64,000 nucleotides of DNA from Aedoeadaptatus coxii (GCF_001553115.1 NZ_KQ960182.1:124001-188000); one strand, 5' to 3'; counted from the first letter of the stretch, positions 35,095 through 45,038 are shown. Numbers and translations: made by a program. The notes: generated by a model from the sequence alone, not told the origin.

Positions 35095-35795
35095 GACTTT
35101 AACGACCTGATTTCCTTTTCGCGCAAGGTGCGGTAATCCCCTTTTCCCAAACCTGTAATTTTTAAAGGCCCAAAGGCGATGCGCTCCAATTGAATGACCT
35201 CATATCCTAAAGATTCGAACATCCTGCGAATTTGACGATTACGACCTTCCCGAATCGTACATTCCAAACGGGTTTTTTTATTACGGTGCTCGATAATTTT
35301 AAATTCACCGGGAGCCGTCATGCCGTCTTTTAATTTGACGCCTTTAGAAAGTTCCTTTGCTTCTTCTTCCGTGACGAGTCCGTTCACCGTCACCTTGTAC
35401 GTTTTTTCAATTTCGTACTTTGGATGGAGTAGCCGTTCTGTCAACTCGCCGTCGTCTGTTAACAGAATAAGTCCGGAAGAGTCCATATCCAATCGTCCGA
35501 CAGGATAAAGTCTGGCACGAATATCGGATGAGAGAAGATCCAATACCGTTTGGCGATCCTTATTATCTTTAGCAGACGATACGATCCCCCTCGGTTTATT
35601 CATGAGAATATAGGTGTTTCGCTTAACAGGCCATACTTTTTTACCGTCGACTGTGACACGATCACCTTCTTCTACTATATAGCCCTGAGTATCGACAACT
35701 TCGCCATTGACTTTAACGCGACCTTCGGCGATTATTTCTTCACATTTTCGCCGGCTGGCGACGCCTGCATGGGCCATGTATTTTTGTAGTCTCAT
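35085..35795 (-). CDS. rluB: 23S rRNA pseudouridine synthase, RluB/RsuA family
   Basis: A 236-residue enzyme with an N-terminal S4 RNA-binding domain (1-60) and a catalytic domain with Asp103 in GRLDMDSSG. The (N)RQIRRMFE segment near 185 is typical. It most likely modifies U2605-equivalent of 23S rRNA; RsuA-type targets cannot be excluded. It overlaps scpB by ATGA, the scpA-scpB-rluB order of Bacillus. Confidence 0.9.
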   Translation of the reverse strand: MRLQKYMAHAGVASRRKCEEIIAEGRVKVNGEVVDTQGYIVEEGDRVTVDGKKVWPVKRNTYILMNKPRGIVSSAKDNKDRQTVLDLLSSDIRARLYPVGRLDMDSSGLILLTDDGELTERLLHPKYEIEKTYKVTVNGLVTEEEAKELSKGVKLKDGMTAPGEFKIIEHRNKKTRLECTIREGRNRQIRRMFESLGYEVIQLERIAFGPLKITGLGKGDYRTLREKEIRSLKSWK

Positions 35796-36313
35796 TCCGT
35801 CTCCTCTTCTATCTCTTCCTCTAATACCGGCAACTCATCTAAACCCGATAGCCCGAATTTTCTAAGAAATAACTCGGTCGTTCCATAGACTTTCGGCCGA
35901 CCCGGAATATCCCGTCTGCCGAGAACGGTTATAAGTTCCGTACGTTCCAAACTTTTTAATACCTGGTCACAACGTACGCCTCGGATATCTTCTACATCGG
36001 ATTTTAGAACCGGCTGTTTATAGGCTACAATGGCGAGCGTTTCGAGGGCGGCATTCGAAAGATTTTTCGATTGATTGCGTTTAGCATAGGCCGCAATTTC
36101 TTCGAAAAGTTCCGGTTTTGTCGAAAGCTGATAGCTGTCTTCAACGGTAACCAAGCGTAAACCTCTGTCGTCTTTTTTCAGATCCTCACCCAGTTCCGAC
36201 AAAAGGTTTCTTGCCTCGAGGGCCGTTAAATCCAATGCCTGACGGATTTCTTTTTCACTTAAAGGTTCTCCCCACGCAAAGAGCAGGGCTTCTAGTTGTG
36301 CTTTAGGATGCAT
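35792..36313 (-). CDS. scpB: Segregation and condensation protein B
   Basis: A 173-residue winged-helix protein of the SMC-ScpAB condensin, which organises and separates chromosomes. LETLAIVAYKQPV, the conserved core of the family, lies near 90-102, and the YGTTELFL segment near 145. The tail is acidic. Ten bases overlap with scpA and four with rluB. Confidence 0.94.
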   Translation of the reverse strand: MHPKAQLEALLFAWGEPLSEKEIRQALDLTALEARNLLSELGEDLKKDDRGLRLVTVEDSYQLSTKPELFEEIAAYAKRNQSKNLSNAALETLAIVAYKQPVLKSDVEDIRGVRCDQVLKSLERTELITVLGRRDIPGRPKVYGTTELFLRKFGLSGLDELPVLEEEIEEETE

Positions 36314-37034
36314 ATGGTATTTCCCTCTTCGACAAAATAATATCCCTTCCTTTTTGCTCGCAGTAAATGCTTTGGCCTTTCACCAGTTCCAGCATAGTTA
36401 AAAAGATCGTAACGATTTCGATGCGGCTTTCGGCATCCCTCACCATGTCGAGAAAACTCGGCTTCTCCCATTGATTAAATGCCCACTGAATTTTTTCCCT
36501 CGCCTGATGAAAACTATATTCAGCGGCAGAAATCTTTTCCAGGGAACGCTTAGCCTCTTCGTGAATCTGAAACTGAAGCATCGCTTCCCGAAAAGCCTTT
36601 GTTAAAGCCTCGATGCTACCGTCGTTAATCAAATCCTGTTCGGAAAAATCGGTAAAGTCGTCTTGCTTTTTGTAAATAGCACCGTCTTCGTAAGCTGCCA
36701 TTTCCTCTAACAGTTCACTCAATGCTTTCATGCGTTGATACTCGACGATTCTTTCCACGAGATCCTCTCTCGGATCTTCCTCTTCCTCCTCATCATCTGT
36801 CGGTCGCTCCGGCAACAACATACGACTTTTAATGGCAAGCAAATAACTTGCCATGGATAAAAAATCGACGACGGAATCCATGATCGGTCCGGTCATAGTG
36901 TCGATGTAGTGGAGAAAATCATCCACTAAAATATGAATTTGAATATCGTAAATATCCATTTCTCTTTTCTTAATGAGCTCCAAGAGAACCTCCATGGGCC
37001 CGGAAAAGGATTCGTAGACAATTTCAAAATTCAT
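36303..37034 (-). CDS. scpA: Segregation and condensation protein A
   Basis: A 243-residue kleisin that bridges SMC heads. The N-terminus FEGPLDLLL-like sequence (YESFSGPMEVLLELIKK), the LLAIKSRMLLP helix near 70 and the C-terminal winged helix (TFLTMLELVKG) are all present; an acidic stretch follows residue 78. Its start overlaps the M50 peptidase stop by one base. Confidence 0.94.
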   Translation of the reverse strand: MNFEIVYESFSGPMEVLLELIKKREMDIYDIQIHILVDDFLHYIDTMTGPIMDSVVDFLSMASYLLAIKSRMLLPERPTDDEEEEEDPREDLVERIVEYQRMKALSELLEEMAAYEDGAIYKKQDDFTDFSEQDLINDGSIEALTKAFREAMLQFQIHEEAKRSLEKISAAEYSFHQAREKIQWAFNQWEKPSFLDMVRDAESRIEIVTIFLTMLELVKGQSIYCEQKGRDIILSKREIPYAS

Positions 37035-37639
37035 TAGACTAAAAATGCTCCAATTCTAACAAATAAATTTGCCAAACCGTACACCGCCGGTCCGATAATG
37101 CGGGAAATAAATCCACTGACGACGCCTATAAATAAGATCCAATAAAAATATTTTTCATAGCTGTAAAATTTATATTCCAAATCGCTGGGAAGCAAGGATG
37201 CGAGCACTTTAGAGCCGTCGAGAGGCGGTAACGGAACGAGATTAAATACGCCGAGCATGGTGTTATACCAAAGGAATTGATAGAAAAATTCGCTGATGAC
37301 AAAATTGTGCTTTGATGTCCAAACGAGCAGAATTCCGGCAATGAGGGCGAAAATAAAATTCACGGTAACGCCTGCGAGGGAAACGATGATCGTCCCTCGT
37401 TTTCTGTTTTTGTAATATCTCGGATTAATGGGCACCGCTTTCGCCCAGCCGAAACGAAAGACGATCATAAACAACAACCCCACGGGATCAATGTGATCCA
37501 ATGGATTAATGCTGAGCCGTCCGTCTCGCTTGGCCGTGTCATCTCCCAACAAATAAGAAACATAGCCGTGACCTATTTCATGGCCGACAATTGCGATTAT
37601 CAGGGCAGGTATAGACCAAAGATACACGCTAAAATCCAC
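37034..37639 (-). CDS. Site-2-protease-like zinc metallopeptidase, M50 family
   Basis: A membrane peptidase of about 201 residues with HEIGH at 20-24 in the first helix and a second metal site in NLVPLPPLDGS near 125. Four to five helices are predicted; no PDZ domain, so it is the short YwhC-like type. The best start is GTG at 37639 just after GAGGTG; an ATG at 37651 lacks a ribosome site. It overlaps the pdp end. It often sits before scpAB in Firmicutes. Substrate unknown. Confidence 0.82.
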   Translation of the reverse strand: MDFSVYLWSIPALIIAIVGHEIGHGYVSYLLGDDTAKRDGRLSINPLDHIDPVGLLFMIVFRFGWAKAVPINPRYYKNRKRGTIIVSLAGVTVNFIFALIAGILLVWTSKHNFVISEFFYQFLWYNTMLGVFNLVPLPPLDGSKVLASLLPSDLEYKFYSYEKYFYWILFIGVVSGFISRIIGPAVYGLANLFVRIGAFLV

Positions 37640-38939
37640 GGTACACCTCATCGATTATAAGCGGCTCTACATGGACAGCCTCCGAGGAGATCTTGATAAT
37701 ATCGTCCAGTCGCTTTTCTCCTTCTTGAAGAGCTTCCGGTTTGGCGCTGTAAAGAGTGGCGAGGACGTCGCCTTTTTCTACCTTATCGCCCACTTTTTTG
37801 TGGAGGTAGATTCCCGCCGCCATATCCAATGTATCGTCCATCGTTATGCGTCCGGCTCCTAAATCTCTGGCTAAAATCCCAACATCGTGAGCAGGAATAG
37901 ATTGAATATAACCGGAAGAAACAGCCTTTACATCGAGGCTATGAGTTGATTTCGGCAAAATAGAAGGATCTTCGACGACCCGGCCGTCCCCTCCTTGATT
38001 TTCAACAAAACGTCTAAATTGTTCCAGTGCTTTTCCGTTTTTAATAAGGGAGCGAACGTCGTGTTCAATGCGTTTTTTATCGTCGTCACATGTCATCGCG
38101 ATTAAACGCACGGCGAGTCCGATACAAAGTTCCGTTAAGTCTTCGGGCCCTTCACCTCGCAACGTGTCGATGGCTTCTTGAACTTCAAGGCCGTTGCCGA
38201 CAGCTTTTCCAAGGGGTTGATCCATGCGCGTTAAAATCGCAACTGTTTTTCTTCCGAAATTTTCTCCGATTGAAACCATGGTTTTGGCCAATGTAAGAGC
38301 GCTTTCTTTGTCGCGCATAAAGGCACCGTCTCCGACTTTTACATCGAGTAGGAGACAGTCACCGTGAATGGCAAGTTTTTTGCTCATAATGCTCGATGCA
38401 ATTAAGGGAATGGCATCAACTGTTGCCGTGGCGTCCCGCAATGCGTAGAGCTTTTTATCGGCCGGCGTAATATTGGCCGTCTGACCTGCTACCGCCATGC
38501 CTACATTATTGGTGGCTTCTATAATTTCTTCGACGGAAAGATCGACGTGAAGTCCGGGTATGGACTCAAGCTTATCCAACGTTCCTCCGGTGTGACCTAA
38601 ACCGCGGCCGCTCATCTTGCCGAAGGGCAAGCCGTATGCAGAAAGAAGGGGTCCTAAAATCAGAGTTGTCGTATCGCCGACGCCGCCGGTGGAATGTTTA
38701 TCTACGATCGTACCTTTAATAGACGATAAATCCACAGTATCGCCTGAATCGATCATGGATGCTGTTAGGGCGTTGATCTCCTCATCATTCATTCCATTGA
38801 AATAAATGGCCATTAATAGCGCGCTCATTTGATAATCTTTAATGACGCCGCTAACGTAATCGTCGATGGTCTTTTTTATTTCGTCGGTAGTAAGATGAAC
38901 TCCATGTTTTTTCTTTTCAATAACTTCCAATACGCTCAT
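37629..38939 (-). CDS. pdp: Pyrimidine-nucleoside phosphorylase
   Basis: A 436-residue enzyme splitting uridine, deoxyuridine and thymidine with phosphate. The KHSTGGVGDTTTL phosphate loop near 81-93 and the family signature SGRGLGHTGGTLDKLE near 115-130 are present, as is the C-terminal barrel-sandwich domain. It lies two bases after punA, forming a nucleoside salvage pair. Confidence 0.95.
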   Translation of the reverse strand: MSVLEVIEKKKHGVHLTTDEIKKTIDDYVSGVIKDYQMSALLMAIYFNGMNDEEINALTASMIDSGDTVDLSSIKGTIVDKHSTGGVGDTTTLILGPLLSAYGLPFGKMSGRGLGHTGGTLDKLESIPGLHVDLSVEEIIEATNNVGMAVAGQTANITPADKKLYALRDATATVDAIPLIASSIMSKKLAIHGDCLLLDVKVGDGAFMRDKESALTLAKTMVSIGENFGRKTVAILTRMDQPLGKAVGNGLEVQEAIDTLRGEGPEDLTELCIGLAVRLIAMTCDDDKKRIEHDVRSLIKNGKALEQFRRFVENQGGDGRVVEDPSILPKSTHSLDVKAVSSGYIQSIPAHDVGILARDLGAGRITMDDTLDMAAGIYLHKKVGDKVEKGDVLATLYSAKPEALQEGEKRLDDIIKISSEAVHVEPLIIDEVYRGF

Positions 38940-38941
38940 AA

Positions 38942-39739
38942 TTAAATCCCTTCAACGATTCCCGTAACAAGTTTTTTAAATTCGCCGGAAACTTCTGCAG
39001 AAATGCGAATTACTTCTTCGTGATCCAAAGGCTGATCTAAAATTCCCGCCGCCATATTGGTGATACAGGATATACCGATGACCTTTACGCCGCGATGACG
39101 AGCAATGATGACTTCGGGTACTGTACTCATGCCCACGGCATCAGCACCTAAAATTCCCGCCATACGTACTTCTGCAGGTGTTTCATAACTCGGCCCCGTC
39201 ATGTACATATACACGCCGGTTTCATAGGCGACATTTAAATCTTTGGCGATGTTTTTCACTTTATCCAGAAGCGTGCGGTCGTAAGCATAGGACATATCCG
39301 GGAAGCGATCGCCTACAGGATCATTGGGCCCAATAAGAGGATTTTTGCCGTTAAAATTGATGTGATCGTTGATGAGCATCAGTGTGCCGGGTTTGAAGCT
39401 TCGGTTGACTCCTCCGGCGGCATTAGTGACGATAAGTTTATCGATGCCCAATCCACATAGAATTTTGACGGGGTAAACCACATCTTGAATATCGAATCCC
39501 TCATAAAAATGAATACGCCCTTTCATGGCGACGATGTTTTTTCCTTTAAGGGTTCCAATAATTAACTCGCCGCTGTGGCCTTGAACAGTAGATTCCTTGA
39601 ATCCGGGGATATCGCCATAAGGAATACGCGTCGGATTTTCGATGGTTTCTGCAAAATCCCCTAAGCCGCTTCCTAAAATTATGCCGATTTCTGGTTTTAT
39701 AGTTGTTTTACTTTGTATGAAATTAATTGCTTGATTCAT
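38942..39739 (-). CDS. punA: Purine-nucleoside phosphorylase, trimeric PunA type
   Basis: A 265-residue enzyme splitting inosine and guanosine to base and ribose 1-phosphate. GSGLGDF near 24-30, GRIHFYEG near 75-82 and GPSYETPAEVRM near 186-197, plus the VTNMAAG segment with the purine-binding Asn, mark the trimeric class. The start overlaps the Nudix gene by 17 bases. Confidence 0.94.
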   Translation of the reverse strand: MNQAINFIQSKTTIKPEIGIILGSGLGDFAETIENPTRIPYGDIPGFKESTVQGHSGELIIGTLKGKNIVAMKGRIHFYEGFDIQDVVYPVKILCGLGIDKLIVTNAAGGVNRSFKPGTLMLINDHINFNGKNPLIGPNDPVGDRFPDMSYAYDRTLLDKVKNIAKDLNVAYETGVYMYMTGPSYETPAEVRMAGILGADAVGMSTVPEVIIARHRGVKVIGISCITNMAAGILDQPLDHEEVIRISAEVSGEFKKLVTGIVEGI

Positions 39740-40277
39740 CTTTTTTATCTCTCATTTCTTTGGCGGCATACAAGCCGATAATGGTTTTTGCGTCGATAAT
39801 TTCGCCGAGTTTTACCATGCGGAGTGCTTCGTCAAGTTGCATATACTCAACTTCCAAATCCTCTGTCTCATCTAAATATTGTTCCCCTTGCTTCGGGTTT
39901 TCGCACATGAAGATGTAGATTTTCTCATTTGTAAAACCGGGAGATGTATAAGCTTCCAGCAAAAAGTCAGCAGAATCAGCTTCAAGACCGGTCTCTTCCG
40001 AAAGTTCTCGAAGTGCTGCCGTCATAGGATTTTCATCGTGTTCAATAAATCCTGCGGGAAGTTCTAATAGGTTTTTCTTCGTGGCAATGCGATATTGACG
40101 CACAAAGGGAATACTGCCGTCTTCTCTGAAACAAACGATACAGGCACCGCCTGCATGTTCCACAACTTCACGTTTGCCGTAACGTTGTCCGTCTAATTCA
40201 ACAGTATGACAGCGCAAGGTAACGACCTTGCCTTCATAAATCTTTTCGCTGCGTATTACGCGCTCTTCAGAAATCAT
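39723..40277 (-). CDS. nudF: Nudix hydrolase, ADP-ribose pyrophosphatase type
   Basis: A 184-residue protein with a complete Nudix box at about 76-98 (GFIEHDENPMTAALRELSEETG). The upstream QYRIATKKNLLELPAG is typical of ADP-ribose pyrophosphatases, giving AMP and ribose 5-phosphate. Position ahead of nucleoside phosphorylases and a pentose context fit this role. It overlaps recN by ATGA. Confidence 0.88.
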   Translation of the reverse strand: MISEERVIRSEKIYEGKVVTLRCHTVELDGQRYGKREVVEHAGGACIVCFREDGSIPFVRQYRIATKKNLLELPAGFIEHDENPMTAALRELSEETGLEADSADFLLEAYTSPGFTNEKIYIFMCENPKQGEQYLDETEDLEVEYMQLDEALRMVKLGEIIDAKTIIGLYAAKEMRDKKDESSN

Positions 40278-41941
40278 ACTTCCTCCTCATATCGTTCTTC
40301 CAACATTTCTCTTGCTGTATTTCGCGTCGTCTCCGTATCTGCCCCGCTTATCATGGTGGCTAAATAGGCGACGCGCTCTTCTTTATCTAAAGACTTCACA
40401 ATCGACACAGTCCGTCCGTTTTCTTCTTTCTTCGTAATTTGATATTGCCTGTCTCCCCGAGCCACAACTTGGGGAAGGTGACTGACGACGATAAGCTGGC
40501 GATCTTTCGAAAGTTGAGACATTTTATTTGCCACAACCTTTGCCGTTTTCCCGCTCATTCCCGTGTCCACCTCGTCCAAAATGAGGATTTCCCGTTCGTC
40601 AAACTCGGCGTAAATGCTGATAAATGCGAGGAAAATACGGCTTATCTCCCCACCTGATGCTACTTCGGAAAGGGGAAGGAGATCTTCCCCTTTATTCGTC
40701 GACACCATAAAGATCACGCTGTCTTTGCCGTCTTCAGACAGGTTTTTCTCTTCGAAATGAATCTCAAACCGCGCCTCGGGAATGTCCAACTCTTTCATAA
40801 CCTCGGCGATGCGATGCTCCACTTTTTTTGCCATGGACATTCGTGATGCTCGAATACGTTCGGCTTTTCGATTCGCCTCTTCTTTTGCCTTTTCTATTTC
40901 AACTTTCAGATCTTCTATGTTTTGATCGTAATCTTCCAAATACGCCAAACGTTCACGGCTCGTTTCGAGGAAATCTTGAATCTTTTCCAAACTATCGCCG
41001 TATTTTCGCTTGGCACCGTTAATGGCGTCCAACCGCTCGGCAACTTCGTTAAGCCGCTCGGGATCCGCTTCAAAATTTTCCGCCCGCTCTCTTAAGGTAT
41101 AGGCGATGTCTTGAAAGCGATAGCGAAGATCTTCAAACTCCTCAGAAAGTTTGTCGTAATGGCCGTCATTTTGTGCGACCTTTTCCAAAGACGCTGCGAA
41201 GCGATCCATTAAACTTCTTATACCGCCGTCGTCAAAAGAAAGTTGAGAGAGCTCTTTTAAATATTCCAGTGTCGAGCTTTGATTGCGTATAGCATGAAAC
41301 TCCTCTCGGAGAAATTCATCCTCTCCGGGCTCCAAAGCCAAAGATTCGATTTCATCTACCTGGTAACGCAACAAATCCATTTCTCTTGCCATTTTTTGAG
41401 GATCGTCACTTTCTCTATGAAGCTTATTTTCAAGAGCTTTAAAGTCGGCGACATCACCCTTTAATTCTTTTAAAGTTTCTACATGATCCTTTCCGCAAAA
41501 AGTATCGATCAGTTCCAGCTGAAACTTAGGATCGATCAAAAAACTGTTCTCTCCCTGCATACCCGATAGCGCCAAAATGGAACCGAATTCACGCAAAAGT
41601 GAATTGGTTACGGTTTTGCCGTTGATCTCGGAAATAGAGGGGCGATCTCTAAATAAGACCCTTTCCACAATAATCACGTCTTCATATGGAATACGGTTCT
41701 CTGCGAGAAAATCCAATGCTCTTTCATTTTTAGTCATAAAAACGCCTTGGATCGAAGAAAATTCCGCATCCTTTCGAATCATATTTTTTTGTGCTCGACC
41801 GCCGAGTAATAAACCGATGGCGTCCATTATAATGGATTTCCCTGCGCCGGTTTCCCCGGTCAACACTGAAAAGCCGTCGTGAAACTCGATACGGGAATGT
41901 TCAATAATAGCAAAATTGTCGATTTGAAGACGTAAAAACAT
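40274..41941 (-). CDS. recN: DNA repair protein RecN
   Basis: A 555-residue SMC-like ATPase acting early in double-strand break repair. Walker A GETGAGKS at 29-36; two coiled-coil arms (about 150-220 and 270-370); the signature LSEVASGGEISRI and Walker B ILILDEVDTGMSG near 455-475. The neighbours tlyA and xseAB match the Bacillus yqiB-recN region, where ahrC usually stands between tlyA and recN; here that repressor is absent. Confidence 0.95.
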   Translation of the reverse strand: MFLRLQIDNFAIIEHSRIEFHDGFSVLTGETGAGKSIIMDAIGLLLGGRAQKNMIRKDAEFSSIQGVFMTKNERALDFLAENRIPYEDVIIVERVLFRDRPSISEINGKTVTNSLLREFGSILALSGMQGENSFLIDPKFQLELIDTFCGKDHVETLKELKGDVADFKALENKLHRESDDPQKMAREMDLLRYQVDEIESLALEPGEDEFLREEFHAIRNQSSTLEYLKELSQLSFDDGGIRSLMDRFAASLEKVAQNDGHYDKLSEEFEDLRYRFQDIAYTLRERAENFEADPERLNEVAERLDAINGAKRKYGDSLEKIQDFLETSRERLAYLEDYDQNIEDLKVEIEKAKEEANRKAERIRASRMSMAKKVEHRIAEVMKELDIPEARFEIHFEEKNLSEDGKDSVIFMVSTNKGEDLLPLSEVASGGEISRIFLAFISIYAEFDEREILILDEVDTGMSGKTAKVVANKMSQLSKDRQLIVVSHLPQVVARGDRQYQITKKEENGRTVSIVKSLDKEERVAYLATMISGADTETTRNTAREMLEERYEEEV

Positions 41942-41942
41942 G

Positions 41943-42737
41943 TTAGTGAAATTCCTCCTTCGACGCTTTTATAACCTCATCGACGCTCATTGGCTTTCGA
42001 TCGGTCTCTCCATTGGTCATTAGCATTAAAAATTCAGTGTTTCCCGTTGCTCCTTGAATGGGCGAAAAAGTTAAAGATTCGATGGTCATGCCGAGACCCT
42101 TTGCAAGGGCGACGATTTTTTCAAGCACTTCTCTGTGTACTTTCGGATCGCTGACGATGCCGCCTTTCCCTACCTTATCTTTTCCGGCTTCAAATTGCGG
42201 TTTAATAAGGGCGGAAATACGACCGGGCTTTTCCAAATATGAAACGGCTTTCGGTAAGACGAGTTCGAGAGAGATAAAAGACACGTCAATGGAGATAAAG
42301 TCGATAGCATCTGCCAATTGCTCTTTATCCAGATGACGGACATTGGTGCGCTCCATTACGACGACCCTCGGATCGACGCGAAGCTCGTAGGCGAGCTGAT
42401 TATAGCCAACATCGACAGCATATACTTTTTTTGCTCCGTGTTGCAGCATGCAGTCGGTAAAACCTCCTGTAGATGATCCGATATCCATGCAGACGTGGTC
42501 TTTTAAATCAATAGTATAGTCTTCGAGGATTTTTTCCAGCTTAAAACCGCCTCGAGAAACATATTTCAAGCTGTGGCCCTTGATTGTAATCTCCACATCC
42601 TCATCGAGCATTTGTCCCGCCTTTGCTATACGCTCCGTACCGACAAAAGCTTCTCCCGCCATAATCATGGTCTTTGCCTTTTCACGAGAAGGCGCTAAAT
42701 GTTTTTTCACCAATAAGAGGTCTGCCCTCTCTCTCAT
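41943..42737 (-). CDS. tlyA: TlyA family rRNA 2'-O-methyltransferase
   Basis: A 264-residue protein: S4 RNA-binding domain (1-60) and FtsJ-like methyltransferase domain with DIGSSTGGFTDCML near 81 as SAM motif and the catalytic Lys/Asp tetrad of the family. In mycobacteria TlyA methylates 16S and 23S rRNA; in Firmicutes the target is less certain. It lies one base before recN and 4 bases after ispA. Confidence 0.92.
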   Translation of the reverse strand: MRERADLLLVKKHLAPSREKAKTMIMAGEAFVGTERIAKAGQMLDEDVEITIKGHSLKYVSRGGFKLEKILEDYTIDLKDHVCMDIGSSTGGFTDCMLQHGAKKVYAVDVGYNQLAYELRVDPRVVVMERTNVRHLDKEQLADAIDFISIDVSFISLELVLPKAVSYLEKPGRISALIKPQFEAGKDKVGKGGIVSDPKVHREVLEKIVALAKGLGMTIESLTFSPIQGATGNTEFLMLMTNGETDRKPMSVDEVIKASKEEFH

Positions 42738-42741
42738 GTCA

Positions 42742-43521
42742 TCACCGATCCCGTTTTAATATTTTTAATATAAGAGCTTCCGTCTCGGGAAACTCACCTA
42801 ACTCTTTTAAAAGTCCCAAACATTCCGACGTGTAGCGTTCGGCTTTATCCGTAAAAAATGCTTGTTCTCCGTCTTTTCCGTCTTCTACCAAATCCAAATA
42901 ATCGTCTTGAAATTGGTAGCTTATCCCCAATGTTTCACCGACGCGATAGAGCTTGTCGCAGAAAGATGAATCCTTCCCCGAAAGAGCGCCTGCCATGGCA
43001 AAGCATCCGCCTAATAAAGCACCCGTCTTTTTCGAGTAAATTACCTCATCGCCGGAGGAAGCTCCTTCGCGAATATCCAGGGTCTGGCCGTCCACCATAC
43101 CTGTAGTACCTGCCGCTTTAAATAAATACGTCATGGCTAAAATACCGCCCTTCGGCTCCAGCATGGCTCCCTGAGCAGCAAGCTCTCCCGCTTGAGAAAG
43201 TAAACCGTCTCCTGCCAAAATAGCGAGGGCTTCGTTGAATTTTTTGTGATTTGTCGGCTGGCCGCGACGCATATCGTCATCGTCCATGGCAGGTAGATCG
43301 TCGTGAATTAAACTGTATGTATGAATAGACTCCATAGCTGCGGCAAAATAAAAATCCGCTTCGCCTTTGTAATGTAAATCCTCCAAAACGGTGTAAAAGA
43401 TCCTCGGGCGAATCCGCTTACCGCCGGTAAAAAGTGAATACACCATGGATTCTCTGAGTTCTTCGGCTGCAAGTTGAATAGAATTGTAATACTCTTTTAA
43501 ACGCGTATCAAATCGATTCAT
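42742..43521 (-). CDS. ispA: Polyprenyl synthetase, farnesyl diphosphate synthase type
   Basis: A 259-residue enzyme condensing DMAPP and IPP. The first Asp-rich motif DDLPAMDDDD is near 74-83 and the second is FQDDYLD; the residues before the first motif fit short-chain (C15) synthases. It is slightly shorter than the usual 290-300 residues. The ATG at 43521 follows AAGAAGAAG within xseB (14-base overlap). IspH at 30036 provides its substrates through the MEP route. Confidence 0.92.
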   Translation of the reverse strand: MNRFDTRLKEYYNSIQLAAEELRESMVYSLFTGGKRIRPRIFYTVLEDLHYKGEADFYFAAAMESIHTYSLIHDDLPAMDDDDMRRGQPTNHKKFNEALAILAGDGLLSQAGELAAQGAMLEPKGGILAMTYLFKAAGTTGMVDGQTLDIREGASSGDEVIYSKKTGALLGGCFAMAGALSGKDSSFCDKLYRVGETLGISYQFQDDYLDLVEDGKDGEQAFFTDKAERYTSECLGLLKELGEFPETEALILKILKRDR

Positions 43522-43717
43522 CGTCTTCTTCTTTCTTTTCCATCCCATCCGTTAAAATGCGCACCTTTTGTTCCAAAGAGGAAAGGTCTTTTTCGAGCTC
43601 TTTGTAAAGTGCCGTACTCTTTTCGTATAAGGCGACCATTTCTTCCAATGTTAAATCGTCATTTTCCATTTGCTCGACCATTTTTTCAAGCTTTTCGGAT
43701 TTTTCTCTATAATTCAT
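43508..43717 (-). CDS. xseB: Exodeoxyribonuclease VII small subunit
   Basis: A 69-residue helical protein with the family motif LEKMVEQMENDDLTLEEMVALYEKS (residues 10-34). It complexes with XseA to degrade single-stranded DNA. It overlaps xseA by 11 bases and ispA by 14. Confidence 0.93.
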   Translation of the reverse strand: MNYREKSEKLEKMVEQMENDDLTLEEMVALYEKSTALYKELEKDLSSLEQKVRILTDGMEKKEEDDESI

Positions 43718-45038
43718 CTCTATACCTCATGATTCCCTTTACAGAAACATCGACCGTTCCGTCGATTAATGCTATCGAAAGATTATCGCCGACTTCCACG
43801 TCGTGAATGCTTTGGATTCCCCTGCCGTCTTTTACTACTCTCGGCGAACGCTTTGATTCGCCAACGGATTTAATGCGGAGTTTTAATAATTCCAACCGTT
43901 CTCTTTCTCGATTGAATCCGTTAAGTAACGCTTTATTGATTCTAAGCCGGCCATCTTCTATTAGCGCTCTCTCTTCTAATGCTCGTCTTTGAAGAGGTAC
44001 CTTGTATATCCTTTTAAGAAGATATTCCCCTTCCCTTCCTTCCTCTTCTAAGACTTTCTCCATTTGACGTACCATACGCCGCTTGAGTTCTTTCGCCAAT
44101 TCCATTTTATGTGCCACCGACTCCAAAGAGATGGCGTGTTTCAGGCGAAAATACAGAGATTGTTGCGCTTGAGCATAATCCCTCAGGCGATGACCGAGGC
44201 CATTCTCCATAGAAAGAAGCTGAGCCTTCGCCTCTTCCAAAATATCTTTCCCTTGCGGAATGATGATCTCCGCGCCGTGAGTCGGCGTCGCCGCACGTAC
44301 ATCCGCGACAAAATCGCACAAGGTGGTGTCTACTTCGTGGCCTACTGCCGAAACTACGGGATGGCGTCTCTTGTCGATGGCGCGAATAAGATTTTCGTCG
44401 TTAAAGCAAAATAGATCTTCCATGGATCCGCCGCCTCGAGTGATAATGATTAAATCAATATCATCTCGCGCATCAAGCCTTTCAAAAGCGCGTGCCAATT
44501 CTTTGCCGGCATCTTCTCCCTGAACGCGGCTCGGAGAAATGATGACCGAAACCGCAGGATTTCTCGCCGCCGCCACGCTGAGGAAATCGTGTTGCGCAGC
44601 TCCTGCCGTACTGGTGACCATGCCGACGGTTAACGGCTTTTCGGGAAGGGGCCGTTTTTTATCCATATCAAATAGACCTTCTTTTTCGAGAAGGTCTTTT
44701 AATTCAAGAAAAAGTTTATAAAGTGCGCCTTGACCCGTAGGTTCCATGGTTTTAGCAATCAATTGAAGGCGTCCGGAAGGCGAATAAATATCGACATAAC
44801 CGTCGATCGCAACTTCCATGCCCACTTGTTGCGTAACATTATCCACTAGATCGTCACGAAACATGACGCAAGAAAGCCGAGCACTGTCGTCTTTTAACGT
44901 AAAGTAAAGGTGACCGCTTTGCGCCGTAGCGATTTCAGCGATTTCACCCTTCACCCGCACTTTTCTTAAAATGTAATCGGATTTTACTATTTTTTTCGTG
45001 TAGTCTAATAGTTCCGAAATGCTAATTGGCTTGATCAT
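43707..45038 (-). CDS. xseA: Exodeoxyribonuclease VII large subunit
   Basis: A 443-residue nuclease. N-terminal OB fold (VRVKGEIAE, then HLYFTLKDDSARLSCVMF); catalytic region with TSTAGAAQHDFL, GGGSMEDLFCFNDE and SAVGHEVD; then a long coiled-coil that binds XseB. The ATG at 45038 overlaps the nusB end by 17 bases. A longer frame to 45113 lies inside nusB and lacks the family's N-terminus. No strong ribosome site, so translational coupling to nusB is likely. Confidence 0.93.
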   Translation of the reverse strand: MIKPISISELLDYTKKIVKSDYILRKVRVKGEIAEIATAQSGHLYFTLKDDSARLSCVMFRDDLVDNVTQQVGMEVAIDGYVDIYSPSGRLQLIAKTMEPTGQGALYKLFLELKDLLEKEGLFDMDKKRPLPEKPLTVGMVTSTAGAAQHDFLSVAAARNPAVSVIISPSRVQGEDAGKELARAFERLDARDDIDLIIITRGGGSMEDLFCFNDENLIRAIDKRRHPVVSAVGHEVDTTLCDFVADVRAATPTHGAEIIIPQGKDILEEAKAQLLSMENGLGHRLRDYAQAQQSLYFRLKHAISLESVAHKMELAKELKRRMVRQMEKVLEEEGREGEYLLKRIYKVPLQRRALEERALIEDGRLRINKALLNGFNRERERLELLKLRIKSVGESKRSPRVVKDGRGIQSIHDVEVGDNLSIALIDGTVDVSVKGIMRYRDEL